Shown piece by piece: positions 24,431-33,614 of a DNA stretch of 58,087 nt; the stretch's first letter is position 1; each line of letters opens with the position of its first letter. The notes under the pieces are model-generated. The model was not told where the DNA came from. It did no database searches and was given only the letters and a program-made list of their open reading frames with translations. Source of the DNA: Mediterraneibacter glycyrrhizinilyticus (GTDB lineage: Bacteria; Bacillota; Clostridia; Lachnospirales; Lachnospiraceae); NCBI RefSeq assembly GCF_016902345.1, contig NZ_JACJLR010000019.1, positions 1 through 58,087 on the forward strand, written 5' to 3'. A program made the position numbers and the translations under genes.

Positions 24431-25306
24431 ATGGAACAGAATCAGGGACAGGATCGAATACAGATCCTCACTACGCTTGATCAGAATTACCTGCCCCGGC
24501 TGCAGGTGCTGCTGACATCTCTCTCTATTAACCAGCCGGCTGAAAAGCCGGACATCTGGCTTCTGCACAGCAGAATCCCGGAAGAAGCGCTGATCCCCGT
24601 AACAGAACTGTGCAGCAGATACGGATTCGGATTCTTTCCGGTACAGATCGACGGCACCAGCTTTCAGGATGCGCCTGTCAGCAGGCAGTATCCAAAAGAA
24701 ATGTACTACCGTCTTCTCGCCGCGCAGTTCCTCCCCAGAGACCTGCACCGCATCATCTATCTGGATCCCGATATCCTTGTCATCAACCCGCTCCGCCCGC
24801 TGTGGGATATGGATATGAAAGGGAATCTCTTCGCAGCCGCATCCCATACCGGTATGACAGAACTGGCAAACAATATCAACCAGTTCCGGCTGGAGACGGA
24901 CCATGATTATTATAATTCAGGGGTTCTTCTGATGGATCTCGATGTGGCAAGAAATGAAATCGATGCCGAAGAAATATTTCACTATGTAAGAAAACATGGA
25001 AAAGAACTCCTCCTCCCGGACCAGGATGTGCTGAACGCCCTGTACGGCAGGAAGACGACGGATCTGGATGACGTCATCTGGAACTATGACACAAGAAACT
25101 ATAATACCTATCTGCTGCGCAGCGCCGGTGCCTGCGATATGGACTGGGTGATGCAGAACACCGCAGTGCTCCATTTCTGCGGAAGGTCAAAGCCGTGGCA
25201 GAAAGGATATATCCACAGATTCGGCATTCTGTATAAACACTATATGGAGCTGACCCGCAGATTTTCCGGGATCAGCTGCGCTGGGCGGGATAGATCTTTC
25301 CGGTGA
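24431..25306 (+). CDS. Glycosyltransferase family 8 protein
   Basis: The 291-residue enzyme has the GT-A fold of family 8: NTP-sugar entry ILTTLDQNYLPRLQVLLTSL (about 12-31), the metal-binding DxD motif in IIYLDPDILVI (DPD at about 112-114), DYYNSGVLLMDLD, DQDVLNALY and the C-terminal HFCGRSKPW motif. It likely moves a glucosyl or galactosyl unit from a UDP-sugar to lipid or wall polysaccharide. Ribosome site AAAAGGAG precedes the ATG by 9 bases. Its end overlaps the convergent TetR gene by 35 bp, which gives a short unusual C-terminal tail (ISCAGRDRSFR). Confidence 0.9.
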   Translation: MEQNQGQDRIQILTTLDQNYLPRLQVLLTSLSINQPAEKPDIWLLHSRIPEEALIPVTELCSRYGFGFFPVQIDGTSFQDAPVSRQYPKEMYYRLLAAQFLPRDLHRIIYLDPDILVINPLRPLWDMDMKGNLFAAASHTGMTELANNINQFRLETDHDYYNSGVLLMDLDVARNEIDAEEIFHYVRKHGKELLLPDQDVLNALYGRKTTDLDDVIWNYDTRNYNTYLLRSAGACDMDWVMQNTAVLHFCGRSKPWQKGYIHRFGILYKHYMELTRRFSGISCAGRDRSFR

Positions 25307-25814
25307 TGATCTTCTCGATCTGCCGGATGATCTTCTCCTCATCCAGCTGGTTCTGCCTGTTATAATGAATCAACACACCGACTATTCCGCTGGCATAGAA
25401 CTGGAGCATGATTTCCATATCATCATAGCTGATCTCAAAATCCGTGAATTTGCTCCGCGCCATTTTATCCAGATACATTGCCACCGACTCTACAAGGATT
25501 CCCTCAATCTGGATCCAGTTTTTTGAATTCAGGAGTCTGTCCAGTTTGTTTTTATGTCTTTTTACAAAATCAACAAAAACCCGGAGGGCGTCAAGGCGGG
25601 TCTCCGCCCGCAGGCTCTGCTCCGCCGCTTCCAGCGCAGACCTGCGAAAGGCCCACTCAAGCACATCCATGATATCCCGGAAATGATAGTAGAATGTCTG
25701 ACGGGAGATATGGCACTCTTCGATCAGCTGTTTGACGGTGATCTTATCTATATTTTCTTTTTCCAGCAGGTCAATAAACGCTTCTGCTATCAATATCTTC
25801 ATGTCTTCTCTCAA
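25272..25814 (-). CDS. TetR/AcrR-family transcriptional regulator
   Basis: A TetR helix-turn-helix occupies the N-terminus (AEAFIDLLEKENIDKITVKQLIEECHISRQTFYYHFRDIMDVLEWAF), followed by an all-helical ligand domain of about 120 residues like the TetR_C_33/dihydroxyacetone-kinase-type regulators. The start is uncertain: TTG at 25814 has GAGGTG 6 bases upstream, the ATG at 25802 is the next choice, and the more distant TTG at 25853 is unlikely. No divergent target is next to it; it may regulate genes upstream that are outside its immediate neighbourhood. Confidence 0.85.
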   Translation of the reverse strand: MREDMKILIAEAFIDLLEKENIDKITVKQLIEECHISRQTFYYHFRDIMDVLEWAFRRSALEAAEQSLRAETRLDALRVFVDFVKRHKNKLDRLLNSKNWIQIEGILVESVAMYLDKMARSKFTDFEISYDDMEIMLQFYASGIVGVLIHYNRQNQLDEEKIIRQIEKIITGKIYPAQRS

Positions 25815-26020
25815 TATAAACACCTCAAATCCGTCTTTCGTTTTCCCGGTCAAAGCTTATCAGAACGGCATGGCCTGCGCGGGATCTGTTCAGACAAATT
25901 ATTCATGGATAGTATTTTATCCCAATTTCCGGTTATTAGCAAGCAGCGAATTTCTCTTTCAGGAGACGTCCGGTCAGACATATGCCGGACATGTCACTGT
26001 TCCTGGCAATCCCGGCGCCT

Positions 26021-26050
26021 AAAAAAAGGACCGCCCGATCCGGACGGTCC
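26021..26050 (-). terminator. Terminator of the GH3 gene
   Basis: On the minus strand GGACCG-TCCGG..CGGTCC forms a compact GC-rich hairpin followed by seven T residues, 53 bases after the GH3 stop codon. Confidence 0.85.
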
Positions 26051-26102
26051 GTGAGATCCGACAGCAGAAAACCTCCGCTGAAGATCTGCTATTTTTAATC
26101 TG

Positions 26103-28364
26103 TTATTCGTCATAGCGCAGGCCGAAATCCATCTCATAATAGTTTCCGGCTGCATCCCGGTACGCATATGCCTTTCCGTTCTCATCTTTCATCTCGTCCG
26201 GCATATACTTGTCTTTATCATACCCCGGCACATCATTGGGACTGATGCAGACTCCGTTCTCGTCCACCTTCAGCACATCATCGTTTTTTGGGAGTGTGAA
26301 CGGAAGTTTTCCTGTGGGAGCAAACCTTCCGAAGATCACATCCAGAAGCGCCGGCTGATAGGTGTTAAATCCGGCTGTGAGCGCATCCGCACAGGGCTCT
26401 ACATTTCCGAGCTGCCATGCAAGGGTAAAGTTCACGTTGATGATCACTTTGCCCTGATTGCTGTGTACCGCTTCTGCGATCTCGGCGATCCTCCCAGCCT
26501 CTGCCAGTGTGGTCTCACAGTGTGTCTCTGCCTTCGGTCTTCCCTCGTCATCCACATCATGCACCACTTTGCCGTCACAGATATCCAGTTCCAGGAAGCC
26601 CGGCGTCGCGCTGAAGTAAGCGCCGGAGGACGGTGATACCATGAGGACCGCATAATCCGCCTTCGACGGATCCCCGGTCAGGATCTCAGCGGGCAGAGCT
26701 TCCCGCAGCGCGTCCGTCGCCTCTTTCGCAGACTCCTTGTCCTTTCCGAAGGCTTCCGCATAGACTTTCTTTCCTTCCAGCTTCTCTTCTGCGAGAGGAA
26801 GCACACCGTCATTTTTCAGCAGGACCACGCTCTTGCGGTGCGCGTCCATCGCCTGATCCCAGTACTCTCTCTTTGCCGCTGTCTCCGCGGATTTCTTCGG
26901 ATCTCTGTAAGGATCCTCAAACATTCCGAGTTCAAACAGCTCTGTCAGAGTACAGGTCACTGCGCGGTCGATGGATTCATCCGTGAGGACCAGTTCTTCT
27001 TTTGTAAACCCTTCCGGCACCGGATGAGTATCGTAGTAATCATTCTTTCCGCGCTCGTATGCTTCCAGGCCTTCTTCATTGTCAAACAGTCCGCTTATCA
27101 GGTCCACGCCGCCGTTGGTCACTGCGAATCCGACTCTCTCCGGCTTGTCCAGCATCTCAACGCCCCAGCACATATTGTGAACGATCCCGGTATCGGAGTT
27201 GATATAGCCCTTGAATCCCATCTGTCTGCGGAGAAGACCGTCAATGAACGGCTTGTTGAATGCGAACCCGTATGGGAGCATTTCCATCTCAGCTCCGTTT
27301 TTATCTGTCTGGGGCGCGCTCTTCTCCTTCGCCGGCTTTGCGTAATACGGCATGATGGAGGACGCGTTGCAGTCGATCGCCGTCTGGAAAGGCGGAAGGT
27401 GATATTTCTCAAGGCTTCCCTCGGTCTGGTATACGTTCCACTGTCCCATCTTGTAATGGGGATCAAATCCGTTCTCTCTGGCCCCGCCGCCCGGGAAGTG
27501 CTTCACCGTCATCGCCACACCGTCATCAGTGACCCCGTCTTTACTTCCCTGGATGATCGGGATAATATGTTCAAAGATCTCGCCGATGAGCTTCGTATCC
27601 TCACCGAAGGTACCGAATGTACGCTGCCAGCGCGGGTCTGTCATCGTGTCTGCCATATACATATACCCTTTTCTCAGGCCGGACGCATTCCAGCAGTCCC
27701 GGACGCACTCCGCGAACTGATCCGCGATCTTCATGTCATCGCCCTTGATCGCCGCCGCGATACCCAGCGTTCCCGGCCAGGTCGGGAACACTCCCGCCGC
27801 GTCGTTCATCCCGTATACGACTTCGCCGTTCTCATTTCTGGAGTTTGAGACCATCTCCACCGGAATGAAGTGCCCGCACTCCTCCGCCACTTTCTGGAGC
27901 TGGTTCAGAAAATCCGTCAGATCCTCTGCCGGCGGGTTCGCCCTCAGGATCAGATGACGCGAGAACCACTCTTTGATCAGTGTGGATGTCCCCGGAAGAT
28001 GCTGTTCTCCGAAGATCGTCTTCCCGTGGAACTCAGCCTCGTCCAGCGTGCCGGACTCATCCAGGACCGGACCGCCTGTTCCGTCCTCATTCTTCTCTGA
28101 TACAACGTGGGGATATTTTCCCATGCGCCAGTCTGAGATGAAAAGCTGTGCGATCTTCTCCTTCACAGACAGCGTCTTTACATACGCCTCCGCACGTTTC
28201 CGTGCCGGAAGCCTCCAGTCGTTGACCTCCGAGATCTTCCCGGACCCGTCGATATCCTTAAAATACTTTCCATCTTCCTCGATCACGGAGCGGCTGACCG
28301 TACTGATCTTCGGCCCGTTCTCGTTTTGGTAAACTTTAAAATTCTCTGATGCTTTCTTTCCCAT
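26103..28364 (-). CDS. Glycoside hydrolase family 3 protein (beta-glucosidase-like)
   Basis: The 753-residue cytoplasmic enzyme (no signal peptide) has the GH3 barrel with MADTMTDPRWQRTFGTFGEDTKLIGEI, the VKHFPGGG motif, and the nucleophile segment GFKGYINSDTGIVHNM, where the Asp of SDT is the expected catalytic nucleophile. A second (alpha/beta)6 domain includes RKSVVLLKNDGVLPL and YFSATPGFLELD. The fibronectin-III-like third domain of many GH3 enzymes is missing or very short; the protein ends YYEMDFGLRYDE. It hydrolyses beta-linked glycosides, probably oligosaccharides taken up by the cell, but the sugar cannot be stated. Start ATG at 28364 preceded by AGGAGGTAGTTGCTGC. It is monocistronic, between terminators. 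Confidence 0.9.
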   Translation of the reverse strand: MGKKASENFKVYQNENGPKISTVSRSVIEEDGKYFKDIDGSGKISEVNDWRLPARKRAEAYVKTLSVKEKIAQLFISDWRMGKYPHVVSEKNEDGTGGPVLDESGTLDEAEFHGKTIFGEQHLPGTSTLIKEWFSRHLILRANPPAEDLTDFLNQLQKVAEECGHFIPVEMVSNSRNENGEVVYGMNDAAGVFPTWPGTLGIAAAIKGDDMKIADQFAECVRDCWNASGLRKGYMYMADTMTDPRWQRTFGTFGEDTKLIGEIFEHIIPIIQGSKDGVTDDGVAMTVKHFPGGGARENGFDPHYKMGQWNVYQTEGSLEKYHLPPFQTAIDCNASSIMPYYAKPAKEKSAPQTDKNGAEMEMLPYGFAFNKPFIDGLLRRQMGFKGYINSDTGIVHNMCWGVEMLDKPERVGFAVTNGGVDLISGLFDNEEGLEAYERGKNDYYDTHPVPEGFTKEELVLTDESIDRAVTCTLTELFELGMFEDPYRDPKKSAETAAKREYWDQAMDAHRKSVVLLKNDGVLPLAEEKLEGKKVYAEAFGKDKESAKEATDALREALPAEILTGDPSKADYAVLMVSPSSGAYFSATPGFLELDICDGKVVHDVDDEGRPKAETHCETTLAEAGRIAEIAEAVHSNQGKVIINVNFTLAWQLGNVEPCADALTAGFNTYQPALLDVIFGRFAPTGKLPFTLPKNDDVLKVDENGVCISPNDVPGYDKDKYMPDEMKDENGKAYAYRDAAGNYYEMDFGLRYDE

Positions 28365-28435
28365 GCAGCAACTACCTCCTGTATGTGATCTCAGGAATGC
28401 CGTACCTCCCCGGTCTTCTGCCCAAAAGGCACATC

Positions 28436-28499
28436 CCGCTTAATATTCTACCATTTTCAGAGCCAGAAATGTTAGCACAATATACCCGCTTATTAGCAC
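28436..28499 (-). promoter_or_regulatory. Direct repeats upstream of the GH3 gene
   Basis: TTAGCAC occurs twice 21 bp apart (28472-28478, 28493-28499), about two helical turns. CCCGCTTA also occurs twice (28436-28443, 28485-28492). On the minus strand a TAGAAT -10-like element is at about 28446-28451. This is a candidate operator region for GH3; the regulator is unknown. Confidence 0.35.
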
Positions 28500-28568
28500 G
28501 AATTACAGACGGGCCATATTGGGAGCTGCCACGGTCAGAAGCCGCTTCCCTGCTCAATGCCATAACAG

Positions 28569-28614
28569 AAAAGCGTCATCCCGAACTGCGCTCATGCAGT
28601 CTTCAGGATGACGC
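28569..28614 (-). terminator. Nested hairpin terminator-like element
   Basis: Perfect arms GCGTCATCC (28573-28581) and GGATGACGC (28606-28614) enclose a second stem ACTGC/GCAGT. On the minus strand it is followed by TTTTCT. It lies 32 bases after the stop of the small ORF at 28646. Confidence 0.6.
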
Positions 28615-28645
28615 CCCTGCCTGCTTTTCCTGTGTCCGTGACTGT

Positions 28646-28780
28646 TCAGACATGGACCACAGAATAAGGTTTTCTTTTAAACACTTCCTTTGCCCTGGAA
28701 TCCACCTTTGCCTCCATCCCGGAATAACTCCGTGCCAGATCCAGTTTGATGTGTTTGATCTTTCTTCTTTCTTTTCTCAT
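28646..28780 (-). CDS. Candidate small protein, 44 residues, unrecognised
   Basis: The short frame MRKERRKIKHIKLDLARSYS..RKPYSVVHV is strongly basic. It has GGAGAG 9 bases upstream of the ATG at 28780 and a terminator-like hairpin directly downstream, so it looks like a free-standing small transcription unit between GH3 and the large ABC gene. No family recognised, no signal or membrane helix. Basic composition could suit nucleic-acid binding, but this is only a composition argument. It may also be the remnant of a longer gene. Confidence 0.4.
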   Translation of the reverse strand: MRKERRKIKHIKLDLARSYSGMEAKVDSRAKEVFKRKPYSVVHV

Positions 28781-28905
28781 ACTTCTGCACTCTCCATCGG
28801 TAAATATTCAGAATTTTTATTTCCAATGGTCATACTGTAGCACAAAAATATGGTGATTCTGTTATCAGTATATTAAATTCAGGTAAGATGATCTTTATTC
28901 GGATC

Positions 28906-28942
28906 ACAGTTCACATGCGGGCGGCGGTTAGGTGTGAACTGT
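28906..28942 (-). terminator. Inverted repeat just after the large ABC exporter gene
   Basis: ACAGTTCACA (28906-28915) and TGTGAACTGT (28933-28942) are perfect 10-bp arms 4 bases beyond the stop codon of the minus-strand gene. No T-run follows, so it may stabilise the 3' end or be a weak terminator. Confidence 0.45.
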
Positions 28943-28945
28943 AAC

Positions 28946-31900
28946 TTACTCCGTCCTCAGCGCAGTCACCGGATCGCTCTTCGCAGCCTTCCGCGACGGG
29001 ATGATCCCTCCGATCAGGGTGAGAACAACACTCAGGAGGATCAGGATGACCGCCGGTCCCACCGGAAGCACCGCGCTCACCTCATCGGTCCCTGCCAGAT
29101 GGTGGATCAGCGCATTGCCCGGGATCAGGAGCAGCAGGGAAAGTCCGATGCCGATCAGTCCCGCGCACAGCCCGATGATAAATGTCTCCGCATTGAACAC
29201 CTGGGAGATATTTCCCTTCGACGCCCCGATGGCGCGCAGGATCCCGATCTCTTTCTTTCTCTCCAGTACGCTGATGTACGTGATGACGCCGATCATGATG
29301 GAGGAGACCACAAGGGAGATCGCCACAAACGCGATCAGCACATAGCTGATGATATCGATGATATCCGTCACGGAAGACATGAGCGTACCGACCACATCCG
29401 TGTAAGTGATCACCTGCTCGTCTTTTCCTTCCGCCTCCATCCGGCTGTTGTAACCGTCCAGAATGTTCACGACTTCTTCCTTGCTCTCGAAGTCGATGGG
29501 ATAGATATCGATCCCGCTGGGCACGTCAAAATCTACATACCCAAGTGTCTGCAGGTTGTTCTCATAAGTCGCGTTCTCTGTAGAACGCATGGACATCATA
29601 AGCTCTGAGAGTTCCTCCCCGTCCATGTTCATGGTGAATGCTGCCGCGAACATATTGGAATCGATGCTCATGGCATCTTCCAGGTTCTGCCCAAGCTGTG
29701 TCATTGCCGTTCCCATGGCGTCCTCCAGACCGGTGCTGATCTGCTCCATCACCTGTGTCATGGCGGCTGTGATCTGGGTCTCCAGATTCTGCGCCACTTC
29801 CCCGGTGAAGGAGGACATCATGCTCCCCACGTATCCCTGTATGGAGGATGAGATCTGTTCTTCCAGATTCCCTGTGTCCACCATGCTCGTGATCCCGGAG
29901 GAAAGTTTCTGCTTTGCGTCGTCCGTCCCCAGGTAATTGATAAAATGCTCTCCCATCCTGGATGGATCGGGAAGCCCGTTGGCGGCGGCATAGTTCTGAT
30001 AACCGGACGCGATCTCCGAAGCCAGTTTCCGGAGCTGTTCCTCTGTGATGGTAAGATCGCTGTTCGCCTGGAACAGTTCATCCCCCCACCTGGTCAGGAT
30101 CGCCTGGGCTTCCGCAGTCTGAAGGTACTCCAGGAGATACTCGTCAAAAAGGTCCGGATCTGTATATCCGTTCTCCGCTGCATACTGCTGGTATCCGGCA
30201 AGGATCTCCGTAAACATTGCCTGGATCTGGTCCGTTGACACCGTGATCCCTCCGTTTGCCTCGATGATCGCCAAGATATTGTCGCAGAGGATCCCGCGCG
30301 CCTCCTCGGTCTGAAGATAGGTGAGAAGATCCTGACCCAGATTCGAGTAATCCGCCTCCGGATGTTCCGACGCGTACTGCTGATATCCCTCCAGGAGACC
30401 GGATACCAGAGAGTTCACATCCTCCGCAGATGCAGTGATCTCGATGCTTTCCATCATATCGCTCAGGCTGAGCGCCGGCATCTCCGGGATCTCCGGGATC
30501 TCCAGCTCGATCCCGCTCAGGTCGATCATGCCGGACAGATCCATCGTCCCGCCGTCCGCCGATGTCAGGTTCGACAAATCAAAGGCTCCGTCAAGACCGT
30601 CTGTCAGCCCGTCTGAGTTAAAGGAAAATGCTTCCTGCAGCTTGTCGGCGTCCACAGAGAACAGCGAATCTGTGTCAAACTCTGTCTGGCTGCTCTCTCC
30701 GAACTTCTCGCCCGTAAACACGTTGATCTCTTTATTTTCCAGCTGTTTCTGAACGATCTCGCTCTTTTCTGCCTCTTCCGCCACATGTTTTGTCAGCGAA
30801 GCCGGATATCCGATGCCTGCGTTAAGAAGAAGACCGTTCGCATCCTCAGAAGGCTGCACGATCCCGACAATGGTGATATCCTCTCCGTTTTCCACAAGGT
30901 TCTTCATATATTCACTGTCATCCGTCTTATCCCGCCAGATCTCATATTCGCTGTCGTACTCATAACAGTCGGCGCTGTTCACCAGTTTAAACGTGATCCC
31001 AAGAATATCCTCGTAAGAATAATCTGTAAAATCCTCCGGCGTATCCACATCCTCCTCATCGATGAACTGCTGGATCATCTCCTCCAGTTCAAGCGAATCC
31101 CGAAGCCCCATGGTATAGAGCATGAAATCGCTGATTCCGCCGTTCCCCGTCAGCACCAGCACACACTCATTATAGTTTTCCGGCCATCGCCCCGCCTTCA
31201 CATCATACTGCCCTTCATAGAGCTGTGTATTTTCAGGCATCTCATAGAACACATCCGTACTCATCATGGAAGACATCATACTGTTTGAACCGGCGGATGA
31301 TCCCAGGCCCAGAGAACTGAACGACTCATCCGGGTTCACCTGCCGCACATCTCCGTCCGCCTCCTGTTTATAGATCAGGGGTACAGCATTGTAAGAATAC
31401 TCGACTGCGTTCGTGTACTGCTCGATCCCGCTCTCCCCGCTTTCAAAATATTCCTTCAGGGATTCCAGATCGTTGGAATCCATCGTGGAGAACATACTGG
31501 AGAGCATATCGATCACCTGGATGTCCCCGGACTCTTCCTCTGCACCGTCTGCGCTCCCACCGCTTCCGGCCGACATCATGGACGAGAAGTCAAACCCGGT
31601 ACTCTTGATCTGCAGCGGATACTCTGACAGAGTCTCCTCCTCAACGGTCTGGATGTACTGATTTACGCCGGTGGAAAGTGCCAGGATCAGGGCAATGCCG
31701 ATGATACCGATGGATCCTGCAAAGGAGGTGAGGAGCGTCCTCGCCTTTTTTGTCCTCAGATTGTTAAAGCTTAAAGAAAGAGCCGTCAGAAAAGACATGG
31801 AAGATTTCCCCATGTTTTTATGCTGAGGCGGCTCCTGCGTCCCTTCTTCTATCATATACGGGTCGGAATCCGCGCGGATCTTTCCGTCCCGGAGACGAAC

Positions 31901-32530
31901 GATGCGGGTCGCATACTGTTCCGCCAGCTCCGGGTTATGGGTGACCATGACCACCAGCCGGTCCTTCGCCACCTCACGCAGCAGGTCCATGACCTGCACG
32001 CTCGTGTCACTGTCAAGGGCTCCGGTAGGTTCGTCCGCAAGCAGGATATCCGGATCGTTCACAAGCGCCCGGGCGATCGCCACCCTCTGCATCTGTCCTC
32101 CGGACATCTGGTTCGGTTTCTTATGGAGCTGTTCTCCCAGTCCCACTTCCTCCAGCGCCCTGACCGCCCGTTCCCTGCGCTCCGCCTTATCGATCCCCGA
32201 GATTGTCAGGGCAAGCTCTACATTTGCCAGTACAGTCTGATGGGGGATCAGGTTATAGCTCTGGAATACGAACCCGATGGTATGGTTCCGGTAGGAATCC
32301 CAGTCTCTGTCCTTATATTGTTTTGTGGAGATACCGTTGATGATCAGGTCTCCGCTGTCATAGCGGTCCAGACCTCCGATGATATTCAGAAGCGTTGTCT
32401 TTCCGGACCCGCTGGGTCCCAGAATGGCGACGAACTCGTTATCCCTGAGGTTCAGGCTCACATCGTCGAGCGCCTTCTGGACCAGTTTTCCGGTCGTATA
32501 CTCCTTACGGATATGTTGGATCTGAAGCAT
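28946..32530 (-). CDS. Fused ABC exporter (MacB/FtsX-type ATPase plus permease) with large extracellular domain
   Basis: The 1194-residue single-chain protein has an N-terminal ATPase (Walker [11 protein letters not shown] at about 37-46, signature [14 protein letters not shown], Walker [13 protein letters not shown]) and an FtsX-type permease. The first membrane helix ([24 protein letters not shown]) is followed by a roughly 730-residue extracellular domain. Three more helices lie at the C-terminus, including the [23 protein letters not shown] motif. The extracellular domain contains three consecutive 64-residue repeats (29864-30439), each with a GYQxYA...YLxTxxA core. Such exporters release peptides or lipids or sense antimicrobials. 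The MerR gene at 32727 lies upstream on the same strand with a separate operator in between. Confidence 0.88.
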   Translation of the reverse strand: MLQIQHIRKEYTTGKLVQKALDDVSLNLRDNEFVAILGPSGSGKTTLLNIIGGLDRYDSGDLIINGISTKQYKDRDWDSYRNHTIGFVFQSYNLIPHQTVLANVELALTISGIDKAERRERAVRALEEVGLGEQLHKKPNQMSGGQMQRVAIARALVNDPDILLADEPTGALDSDTSVQVMDLLREVAKDRLVVMVTHNPELAEQYATRIVRLRDGKIRADSDPYMIEEGTQEPPQHKNMGKSSMSFLTALSLSFNNLRTKKARTLLTSFAGSIGIIGIALILALSTGVNQYIQTVEEETLSEYPLQIKSTGFDFSSMMSAGSGGSADGAEEESGDIQVIDMLSSMFSTMDSNDLESLKEYFESGESGIEQYTNAVEYSYNAVPLIYKQEADGDVRQVNPDESFSSLGLGSSAGSNSMMSSMMSTDVFYEMPENTQLYEGQYDVKAGRWPENYNECVLVLTGNGGISDFMLYTMGLRDSLELEEMIQQFIDEEDVDTPEDFTDYSYEDILGITFKLVNSADCYEYDSEYEIWRDKTDDSEYMKNLVENGEDITIVGIVQPSEDANGLLLNAGIGYPASLTKHVAEEAEKSEIVQKQLENKEINVFTGEKFGESSQTEFDTDSLFSVDADKLQEAFSFNSDGLTDGLDGAFDLSNLTSADGGTMDLSGMIDLSGIELEIPEIPEMPALSLSDMMESIEITASAEDVNSLVSGLLEGYQQYASEHPEADYSNLGQDLLTYLQTEEARGILCDNILAIIEANGGITVSTDQIQAMFTEILAGYQQYAAENGYTDPDLFDEYLLEYLQTAEAQAILTRWGDELFQANSDLTITEEQLRKLASEIASGYQNYAAANGLPDPSRMGEHFINYLGTDDAKQKLSSGITSMVDTGNLEEQISSSIQGYVGSMMSSFTGEVAQNLETQITAAMTQVMEQISTGLEDAMGTAMTQLGQNLEDAMSIDSNMFAAAFTMNMDGEELSELMMSMRSTENATYENNLQTLGYVDFDVPSGIDIYPIDFESKEEVVNILDGYNSRMEAEGKDEQVITYTDVVGTLMSSVTDIIDIISYVLIAFVAISLVVSSIMIGVITYISVLERKKEIGILRAIGASKGNISQVFNAETFIIGLCAGLIGIGLSLLLLIPGNALIHHLAGTDEVSAVLPVGPAVILILLSVVLTLIGGIIPSRKAAKSDPVTALRTE
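29864..30439 (-). repeat. Three 64-codon tandem repeats in the ABC exporter's extracellular domain
   Basis: The units are 30248-30439, 30056-30247 and 29864-30055. The GYQQYA/GYQNYA codons recur exactly 192 bp apart. Each unit continues with a Pro/Asp turn, a YLQTAEA-like helix and a small acidic end. Protein divergence shows the duplication is old and kept in register. Confidence 0.8.
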
Positions 32531-32594
32531 TGATGTCTGTCTTCCTTTCTGTGAAACAAAAAATAAACCTGGAGCAAAGTCCCCGCCTCATCAT

Positions 32595-32612
32595 GTCACA
32601 GTTTACTGTGAC
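32595..32612. promoter_or_regulatory. Palindromic operator candidate upstream of the large ABC exporter gene
   Basis: GTCACAG-TTTA-CTGTGAC, perfect 7-bp arms, 65 bases before the exporter start. It is unlike the MerR palindrome at 33563, so a different regulator may act here. Confidence 0.45.
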
Positions 32613-32726
32613 TATTCTTAGAAAATAACAGACAAATTATAACCAATTCAGAAACTCATATCAATGAGTTTCCGAATAAAATCAAGAAATTAGACACATT
32701 TGCAAAAGTGTAAAAAAACGTCGTTT

Positions 32727-33530
32727 TCATCCCAGAAGAACCTGGATCTCTGTGAGGAACTCTTCCTCGCGCATAGTGTCCCGGTTGTCAATCCTGTACA
32801 GTTCAAAAGGGGGTCCCGCCGGGGTGAACCCTTCCCGCTCAAGATACTCCTTCAGGTCGCGCACCCGCTCTCCGTTCTGGGCATAACCGCCGCGATAGCA
32901 CAGAGACACGTAGTCTCCCTCCGGAAGTACAAAGCCTGCGTCATCCTCCGGATCTTCCATCACGAAAAATACCGACTCATAGCTGTTCGCAATCCCCCGT
33001 TCCATATCATCCATGGCAAAAAATGCCCCGATCGTCTGGGTTCCCAGATTCTGGATCCTGTCCTCATACTTCCTCTGAAGTTTTCTGATAACAAAATCCA
33101 TCTCCTCATCTCTGGTGATATACTGCTCAATGCGCACACAGCGCCTTTCCGGCAGTTTCTTCACCACGATCTCCCCGGCTGTTTCCCGCTCCGCTGCCTT
33201 CAGGGACCGGATTCTCTTCTGGATCAGCCCTTTCCTCCTTGTGATCTCTCTGATCTGTTCTTCCATCAGACTCTGCTCTTCCCTCAAAAGGGACAGGGTA
33301 TTGTCCACGGACTGCCCCTCAAGGAACTCTCCGATCTGAGCCATGGAAAAATCCAGTTTTCGAAGATCCCGGATCACAGTCAGCTTATACATATCTTTGA
33401 GATCGTACAGCCGGTATCCGTTGGTATCCCTTCGTGGTCTCAGGATCCCCAGCTTTTCATAATACCGGAGGGAGTCCACACCTATCCCGTACAGTTTCGA
33501 GATCTCATTGATCTTATAATAATCTTTCAT
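32727..33530 (-). CDS. MerR-family transcriptional regulator with GyrI-like effector domain
   Basis: The 267-residue regulator has the MerR winged helix (YYKINEISKLYGIGVDSLRYYEKLGILRPRRDTNGYRLYDLKDM, about 3-47), a long dimerisation coil (SLMEEQIREITRRKGLIQKRI) and a C-terminal GyrI-like small-molecule domain (about 120-267), the architecture of BmrR-type drug-responsive activators. ATG at 33530 is chosen with AAGGGG 9 bases upstream; the long frame to 33743 crosses the promoter and antisense part of YitT. It is divergent from the YitT gene and very probably controls both by distorting the 19-bp spacer promoter. The ABC exporter downstream on the same strand may be a second target. Confidence 0.88.
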   Translation of the reverse strand: MKDYYKINEISKLYGIGVDSLRYYEKLGILRPRRDTNGYRLYDLKDMYKLTVIRDLRKLDFSMAQIGEFLEGQSVDNTLSLLREEQSLMEEQIREITRRKGLIQKRIRSLKAAERETAGEIVVKKLPERRCVRIEQYITRDEEMDFVIRKLQRKYEDRIQNLGTQTIGAFFAMDDMERGIANSYESVFFVMEDPEDDAGFVLPEGDYVSLCYRGGYAQNGERVRDLKEYLEREGFTPAGPPFELYRIDNRDTMREEEFLTEIQVLLG

Positions 33531-33559
33531 GTCATTTTCCCCTTTTTCAAGATTCGCTC

Positions 33560-33590
33560 TTGACCCTGGTATTATACCAGGGTTTAAGAT
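33560..33590 (+). promoter_or_regulatory. MerR-type 19-bp spacer promoter with central palindrome; overlapping divergent promoter
   Basis: Plus strand: TTGACC (33560-33565), a 19-bp spacer, TAAGAT (33585-33590), the over-long spacing that MerR proteins correct by DNA unwinding. The spacer is mostly a perfect palindrome, arms ACCCTGGTAT and ATACCAGGGT around one base (33563-33583). Minus strand: TATAAT lies inside the palindrome with TTTACA 18 bp upstream, giving a merR promoter that would be blocked by the same bound protein. Confidence 0.8.
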
Positions 33591-33614
33591 ATTCTGTAAA
33601 GAGGAGGAAATCAT

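Noticed and set aside
28349..28840. 163-codon plus-strand frame between GH3 and the large ABC gene
   Set aside because: It crosses the nested hairpin and GH3 upstream repeats, has no ribosome site, and the encoded protein shows no pattern.
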